Below are positions 59,149 through 64,000 of a stretch of 64,000 bases of DNA, piece by piece; position 1 is the first letter of the stretch, and every line of letters starts with the position of its first letter. The translations under genes and the position numbers were made by a program. The notes beneath the pieces are model-generated. The model was not told the DNA's origin. It ran no database searches and saw only the letters and a program-made list of their open reading frames with translations. The stretch lies in contig NZ_BBDM01000011.1 of assembly GCF_001316245.1 (NCBI RefSeq), positions 1 through 64,000 of the forward strand. The letters are read 5' to 3'. This DNA is from Vulcanisaeta sp. JCM 14467 (lineage in GTDB: Archaea; Thermoproteota; Thermoprotei; Thermoproteales; Thermocladiaceae).

Positions 59149-59939
59149 ATGCAGTCAGTGGAGGACTTGAGGAGGATTGGTCGAGAACTAAGGGGCGAAT
59201 TAGGACTACGTACCTATCCAGTAGGTATTAGGTTCTGCCTTGAGCCCTGTGACCTAACTGGTTTTAGGAGGCCCAGGGATTTCGGTATTCACATGACTGC
59301 TTGTCAAGTCATAAATGCAGCTAGGTATGGATGGTCCATGGCATTTACCCTGGAGGACATGTTCTGCATTGGCGGTGCGTACCTGTTTGGTTGGTGCCCG
59401 AGTACCCAGGGTTCCTTGAAACGCCAATTAGCAGGCATACATCCAGTGATGATGCGAAGAAGCGCATTAACTCAAGGTTCCTGGAGAACGCATTGCCAGA
59501 GGGTAGTGTTAGGGCGGTCCTGGTGGCGCCACTGGAGCGCATTAATTTCATACCAGACGTAATCGATGTGTACGGTACACCAACACAGATAAATATGATT
59601 GCCAAGTCCCTAATATGGCACGGAATATTCCCAGAGGTTGAACTCCTTGGCTTAATATCGTGTTCCATGGTCACCAGGGCCTACAAGACGAAGAAGCCCC
59701 AGGTAAAGATACCAGGCTCAGGTGAAATTGCGTGGGGTAGGACCGAGGAGGATGAAGTGAGTATTGTAATACCACCGGAGTACATCGACAAGGTACCAAG
59801 CGGATTAGAAAATATTAAGAGGTTAAACCCATACCCACCACCTAGGTTCTGGTGGTACGAACCAATCGCACCCAGGGGATACACAATAACCTATAGGGAT
59901 TACGAGGAATGGAAAAAGAGGAAAAACCCACAGGCCTAA
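59149..59939 (+). CDS. DUF169 family protein (frameshifted)
   Basis: About 263 residues. LGLRTYPVGIRFCLEPCD and MTACQVINAARYGWSMAF are DUF169 motifs; FTLEDMFCIGGAYLFGL continues; the second frame gives YPGFLETPISRHTS, VRAVLVAPLERINFIPDV and VSIVIPPEYIDKVPSGLENI. One break near 59405. DUF169 proteins are unstudied; they occur near redox and catabolic enzymes. It lies 82 bp after the HpaB-family gene, same direction. Confidence 0.7.
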
Positions 59940-59968
59940 CGGCAATTACCCACCATGGGTGACACGCG

Positions 59969-61069
59969 TCAAATCGTGTAGAGGATTACTAATGATATTA
60001 GGGGCCCTAATGCAAGGCTTAAAATACCGAGTATTGGGCTTATGCTTATTGCGAGGCCTACGAATATTGGGGCCACCATGGAGCCCACCTGGGATACCGC
60101 ATTTGCGTAACCCATGGATGTGCCGGCGTTTTCATTGCCCATGATCCTTATTATTAATACGTCAGTCGGTGGCCTATACAGGAATGAGCTTATTCCAAAT
60201 ACGAGGAAGACTGGGAAGAGGAGTAATGTCTCCTTAAGGAGGATCGCCGCCAAGAGATCGCAGGCTATGAAAGCCACCAGTGAGAACTCAATCACCCTCT
60301 TCTCACCTATTGACTTGGGCAATACCGATGCCAGGAAGATGGAGACCAACTGTCCCAGGGAGTAAGTGAAGAAGAGTAGCACGGGTAGTACTCCCTTGAT
60401 CCCATCATAGAGGACCAAGAATGGTAGGAGCCAACTTGATGTTCCCCAGGATCCCCATAATTCCCCTGCCCTCATTACCACGGCCTTCGCCACCCTCGAA
60501 TTCATCAACACGCTTTTAGGCCTGGCATTCCTGCTGCCACCTATTTTAAGGCCTACAGAGGATAACGATGCAATGAGTAGTGCCAGGAATATCACCAAGT
60601 AAAAGATTCTCCAGTGGGCGATTATTAATGGGGATGCCGCGCTCAATGCAATTAGGACTATCGGTGCCGCGCTCTCAAGCAACGCAACTCTCCCATGCAC
60701 TCTATCCTGGGTTGAGTGACTCGCTATCTTCATCGCAGATGGGAATAAACCAGCGGTTAGGAAACCAGCCATTAGGTAGAGGAGTAGGATTTGCACGAAG
60801 TTGCTTGCCAGGAACAACATTAGGATCACGGCACTGGATAGAGTTCCAGAAATGAGTATTGACTTACTTGGTCCAATCCTATCAATGAGTACTCCCCAGG
60901 GTATTGAGGAAGCCACATAACCAATATAGAACAGTGTCAAAACAAGGCCGATCTGTACGGAGTTAAGTCTCAGCAATTCAGCCACGGCCACACTAACGAC
61001 CCCCCAACTCAGTCTCACGGACAGTTGCAGAAAGGTCACACTCCACGCAATAACGAACCCTCTATCCAC
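59969..61069 (-). CDS. MFS transporter (intact)
   Basis: 366 residues with 12 helices (shorter loops than usual). SIPWGVLIDRIGPSKSILISG is the loop 2-3 motif; SSFLYRPPTDVLIIRIMGNENAGTSMG is the second-half motif. It lies in the catabolic island, convergent with DUF169. It lacks the PESxRW element of the other MFS carriers here, so its substrate probably differs. Confidence 0.8.
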   Translation of the reverse strand: MDRGFVIAWSVTFLQLSVRLSWGVVSVAVAELLRLNSVQIGLVLTLFYIGYVASSIPWGVLIDRIGPSKSILISGTLSSAVILMLFLASNFVQILLLYLMAGFLTAGLFPSAMKIASHSTQDRVHGRVALLESAAPIVLIALSAASPLIIAHWRIFYLVIFLALLIASLSSVGLKIGGSRNARPKSVLMNSRVAKAVVMRAGELWGSWGTSSWLLPFLVLYDGIKGVLPVLLFFTYSLGQLVSIFLASVLPKSIGEKRVIEFSLVAFIACDLLAAILLKETLLLFPVFLVFGISSFLYRPPTDVLIIRIMGNENAGTSMGYANAVSQVGSMVAPIFVGLAISISPILGILSLALGPLISLVILYTI

Positions 61070-61224
61070 CTAACCGCCTATGAACAAACCACTTATTAAG
61101 TTAGTCCCTAATTACGCCTCGGCATGAACATCTAACAGGTATCATTAATAGCAAATAATTATCACAAGCCCTACTAAACGCTTGGTATTAGTAATGGTGA
61201 CCATGAATGGTGTATCCACGACCC

Positions 61225-61653
61225 CTAATCAACCGCCTCACCCACTATTCTTGCCAATGCATTGCCTGCGCCGCTCATGAAGTGCCTCTTTATCCAGGGC
61301 TTTATTATTAGGAAGAATGGTGTTATCCTAACGTTCCATTGGCTTATTAGTACGTTATTACTTATGTAGTTCTTTACGTAACCCTTTATTGGGCCTTCCA
61401 CGTAATTAATCACCACAGCCTTCTCCTTCCCATGAACCTCAATCTTCGCGACACCTCTATTATTTAAACCTGGAAATGCAAACCTAATTCTCACAATGTA
61501 TGCATCATCATCCCTGCTAAGTATCTCCACTTCCCTATGCCCTCTCCAATACCTAGGCATATTACTAATATCACTAAGTACCTGCCATACCTTCTCAAGA
61601 TCACCTGGGTTTACCTCCCTTCTCGCTGTAAATTCTATCCCCAATATTGACAT
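61225..61653 (-). CDS. SRPBCC-fold (polyketide cyclase/START-like) protein
   Basis: 142 residues. EVNPGDLEKVWQVLSDISNMPRYW is the helix-grip N-terminus; YIVRIRFAFPG, VVINYVEGPIKGYVKNYI and a long C-terminal helix ALARIVGEAVD complete the fold, which holds a hydrophobic ligand. No catalytic motif; role in binding or dehydration of a hydrophobic compound is possible. Confidence 0.6.
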   Translation of the reverse strand: MSILGIEFTARREVNPGDLEKVWQVLSDISNMPRYWRGHREVEILSRDDDAYIVRIRFAFPGLNNRGVAKIEVHGKEKAVVINYVEGPIKGYVKNYISNNVLISQWNVRITPFFLIIKPWIKRHFMSGAGNALARIVGEAVD

Positions 61654-61737
61654 TGTGATAACTTGTATTACTGCATTAAATAAAATAATTCTTGCATTAA
61701 TTGTTTAAGAGAACTACTGAATTTCAATTGCTCATCT

Positions 61738-62472
61738 CTATACGACCAATGTACTCAGGTATATAATTATGCCCCGTTGCCTTTGAGCTAATTCCCCTGC
61801 TAAGGGCTCTGTATAGTTCGACAGATGTATCGGTACCAAATGCCTTGCCCTGGATTCATGAAATACCCTCATAACATCGCTATATGTTGAGTGCTTCCAA
61901 AACCTTGCCTCTGCATCTTTATCATCGGTATAAGTCATTTCATGTATTAAGTAATCCACATCCTCGGCTGCTTTAACAACGCTCTTTGAATATGCCGTAT
62001 CACCGCTATAGAATAGTAACGTATCGCCATATTCTATTCTATATCCATTATCCGGTATTATGTGCTCGGCCCTAAATGGCTCTATTAATAATTTCCTACC
62101 ATTCACTACGGTCTCAAAAGAATCATCCTCCACGTATTCAGCACTTACATTAAATGCTGGTGGAGTGTTTAATAATTCAAGAAGCATTAAGGTATTCTCC
62201 CTTATTTTTCCTGGTCCTAATATCACCAATGGTCTCTGTGCTCCATATATTGCACGAAACCACAATAATTCTGGTAATCCAGCAAAGTGATCAAGGTGCA
62301 TGTGAGTTATGGCGACTACGGATATGCCTAAGGGATTTATGTCGTGGTCAAGTAAGGACTCGAGGATACCAGGTCCGAAATCAAAAACTATCGAGTTATC
62401 GATTATAAAGGACGTATATCGCTTTCCCTTTACTATGTTTGAGCTCCAATTACCTAGGAATGTAATTCTCAT
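61738..62472 (-). CDS. Metallo-beta-lactamase-fold hydrolase, RNase Z-like
   Basis: Intact 244 residues. MRITFLGNWSSNIVKGKR is the N-terminus; AITHMHLDHFAGLPELLWF is the full H-x-H-x-D-H motif; LLFYSGDTAYSK and LIHEMTYTDD match the RNase Z/arylsulfatase-type segment; PIHLSNYTEPL carries the last His. It could be tRNase Z or a lactone/ester hydrolase; the neighbours suggest the second. In contrast to the gene at 14100, its metal site is complete. Confidence 0.76.
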   Translation of the reverse strand: MRITFLGNWSSNIVKGKRYTSFIIDNSIVFDFGPGILESLLDHDINPLGISVVAITHMHLDHFAGLPELLWFRAIYGAQRPLVILGPGKIRENTLMLLELLNTPPAFNVSAEYVEDDSFETVVNGRKLLIEPFRAEHIIPDNGYRIEYGDTLLFYSGDTAYSKSVVKAAEDVDYLIHEMTYTDDKDAEARFWKHSTYSDVMRVFHESRARHLVPIHLSNYTEPLAGELAQRQRGIIIYLSTLVV

Positions 62473-62485
62473 GATTATTACCTTA

Positions 62486-63849
62486 TTACCTTGCTATTTC
62501 CTCTAATGATTTCTGTTTTGTTTCGACACCGAGTACTACGGTTATTATGAAGCCTATGAACCCACTATTGCAAAGAATATAAGTGATAGGCTTGTTCCCC
62601 ATGTTGCTAATAATGTTGGGAAGAAGAAAATGCTTATTACAGCACCTACCCTGCTTATTGCAGTAGAACTCGCCTGCCCAGTAGCCCTTACCCTAGTTGG
62701 GAATAACTCCGCTGAATATACGAAGTCCGTCGTACCCGGCCCAAAGGTCAGGAAAAATGCATATAGTGGGAATAACGTTAATAACATTAAAGTACTTGGT
62801 GGATACATAAGACCAAGGGCAAGTAGTAAAGCACTGGCTACAAGGAAGCCTATTGCCGTTATTGGTTTCCTACCAAGTCTATCCATTAATACTATAGACA
62901 CGGCACTACCTGCCATTTCCATTGCAGCCACAAAAACAGAGGCCTGCACAGCAGCAGTCATGCCCTTAAGACCAAGGGCTATTAAAAGTGTTGGGGTGAA
63001 TATGCTTATTCCGTAAAATACGAAGTCAAATGCGAACCAGAATCCCCATACAAAAGCCGTGTACCTCACTATATCCCTTGAGAATAATTCACTTATTGGA
63101 ACACGTGGTAATGGCTTATAAGCGGCTTCCACATCGGATGGTTTTACAGGCACACCAAGGGCCTTCTCTAAAATTTTCGCCGCCTTTTCCGCTTGACCAT
63201 GAACAACAAGCCATCTTGGTGATTCAGGCAGCCAATTTCTACTTATTATCACTGCTATCGCTGGTATTATGCCTATAGCCAACATGTACCTCCATGATAT
63301 TGGCCCAAGCGGAAGTAACGCCAAGCCAATGAGATATGCCGCTAACGCACCTACCCACCACCCAAATACGTTAGCTGCCATTAATTTTCCTCGCCAGGAC
63401 TTAGGCGAAAATTCCGCCACTATGGTTGTACTTAATGCGTAATCTGCTCCAAGCCCTATGCCTAATAATGCCCTGAATATTATTAACTGGATAGTGTTTT
63501 GAGCCATCGCTGTTAATGCAGTAAATATTACAAAGAAAATTAAATCCCATATAAACATTAATCTTCTACCAAACCTGTCAGCCAAGTATCCAAATAATAA
63601 GGCGCCTATGAGCATACCTATACTTGTTGCTGCGCCTATAAGCCCTAATTCATACGAAGTAGGATGAAACTCAGGCTTAATATATAGGAGCGCTACGGAT
63701 ATTATGGAAATGTCATAGCCATCTAAAAATACACCCAATGCCGAGAGAAGAGTTATTATAGCTTGAAACCTTGACATTCTTGCCGTGTCTAAAGCCTTAA
63801 TTATCGAGTCTATACCTCCCCCTTCATTACTTGAATTACTCATGCGCAT
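62486..63849 (-). CDS. MFS transporter, sugar/acid type (frameshifted at 3' end)
   Basis: About 454 residues. LGVFLDGYDISIISVALL is helix 1; GYLADRFGRRLMFIWDLI is the loop 2-3 motif; NWLPESPRWLVVHGQAEKA follows helix 6; YSAELFPTRVRATGQASSTAIS is the second-half signature. The first frame stops at 62554; the next gives GFIITVVLGVETKQKSLEEIA, the normal C-terminus, to 62486. Same branch as the carriers at 16050 and 51244. Upstream (63850-64000) is AT-rich promoter DNA. Confidence 0.84.
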
Positions 63850-64000
63850 TCACTTTTATTTAATATGGTTAATAAAGCCTGCGCAGGTGAAGTACTAACT
63901 ATAACTATATATGATACAACATAATAATTTATGTAGTAATAATGATAAAAATGAAATTAGGTCAATAGTACATAATTACCAAAGAGTTACCAAAGAGGTG

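Overview
The window comes from a hyperthermophilic, probably acid-tolerant crenarchaeon of the Thermoproteales, most like Vulcanisaeta or Caldivirga. The evidence is a Cren7-type chromatin protein, four PaREP1 paralogues and a PaREP2b remnant, a StoA/StoB-type 2-oxoacid:ferredoxin oxidoreductase, DUF1512 and DUF763 proteins, archaeal inositol-1-phosphate synthase, TATA-led near-leaderless genes, C/D-box guide RNAs and a G1-family acid peptidase. This placement is inferred from gene content; no rRNA gene is present.

Layout. 1-7.5 kb: accessory region with four PaREP1 genes, a VapBC toxin-antitoxin pair, a siroheme sulfite/nitrite reductase, a ferredoxin, TrmO and a small aspartic protease. 8-11.8 kb: 2-oxoacid:ferredoxin oxidoreductase alpha and beta, then a KaiC-like ATPase. 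11.9-19.3 kb: sugar-acid island (zinc dehydrogenase, rhamnonate-dehydratase-like enolase, metal-site-less metallo-beta-lactamase, second zinc dehydrogenase, MFS carrier, HTH_10 regulator) and inositol-phosphate synthase. 19.4-34.9 kb: housekeeping genes (tmk, a double-length MoaC, sugar nucleotidyltransferase, ribB, cren7, tRNA-Arg, SPASM radical SAM enzyme, asnS, AK6-type kinase, cobS, alpha-glucan phosphorylase, DUF763). 35-44.8 kb: acyl-CoA dehydrogenase; a compact SpoIIM / M48 protease / hydrophobic-peptide cluster; M28 peptidase, coaD, an AbrB-PhoU regulator, a C/D sRNA overlapping a METTL5-type methyltransferase; PaREP2b debris beside a truncated tRNA and tRNA-Leu. 45-53 kb: secreted acid-protease-like proteins, peroxiredoxin, rtcA, MFS, Nudix. 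53.0-53.14 kb: two divergent C/D sRNAs. 53.7-63.8 kb: catabolic island (SDR, phosphotriesterase-like lactonase, acyl-CoA ligase, HpaB-family flavoprotein, DUF169, SRPBCC, metallo-hydrolase, two MFS carriers).

About a third of the genes, including essential ones, carry one or more single-base frameshifts. Where I reconstructed them, most are fixed by restoring one base in a 2-3 nt run (often G or C). This points to sequencing or assembly error more than gene decay, so I list such genes as one locus with the breaks named. I saw no CRISPR array, intact insertion sequence or rRNA operon. The most unusual items are the divergent C/D sRNA pair with interlocked TATA boxes, the sRNA embedded in the start of an rRNA-methyltransferase-like gene, the SpoIIM/M48/hydrophobic-peptide cluster, the tandem MoaC with complementary active-site losses, the metallo-beta-lactamase that has lost its whole first metal motif, and the PaREP1 quartet.
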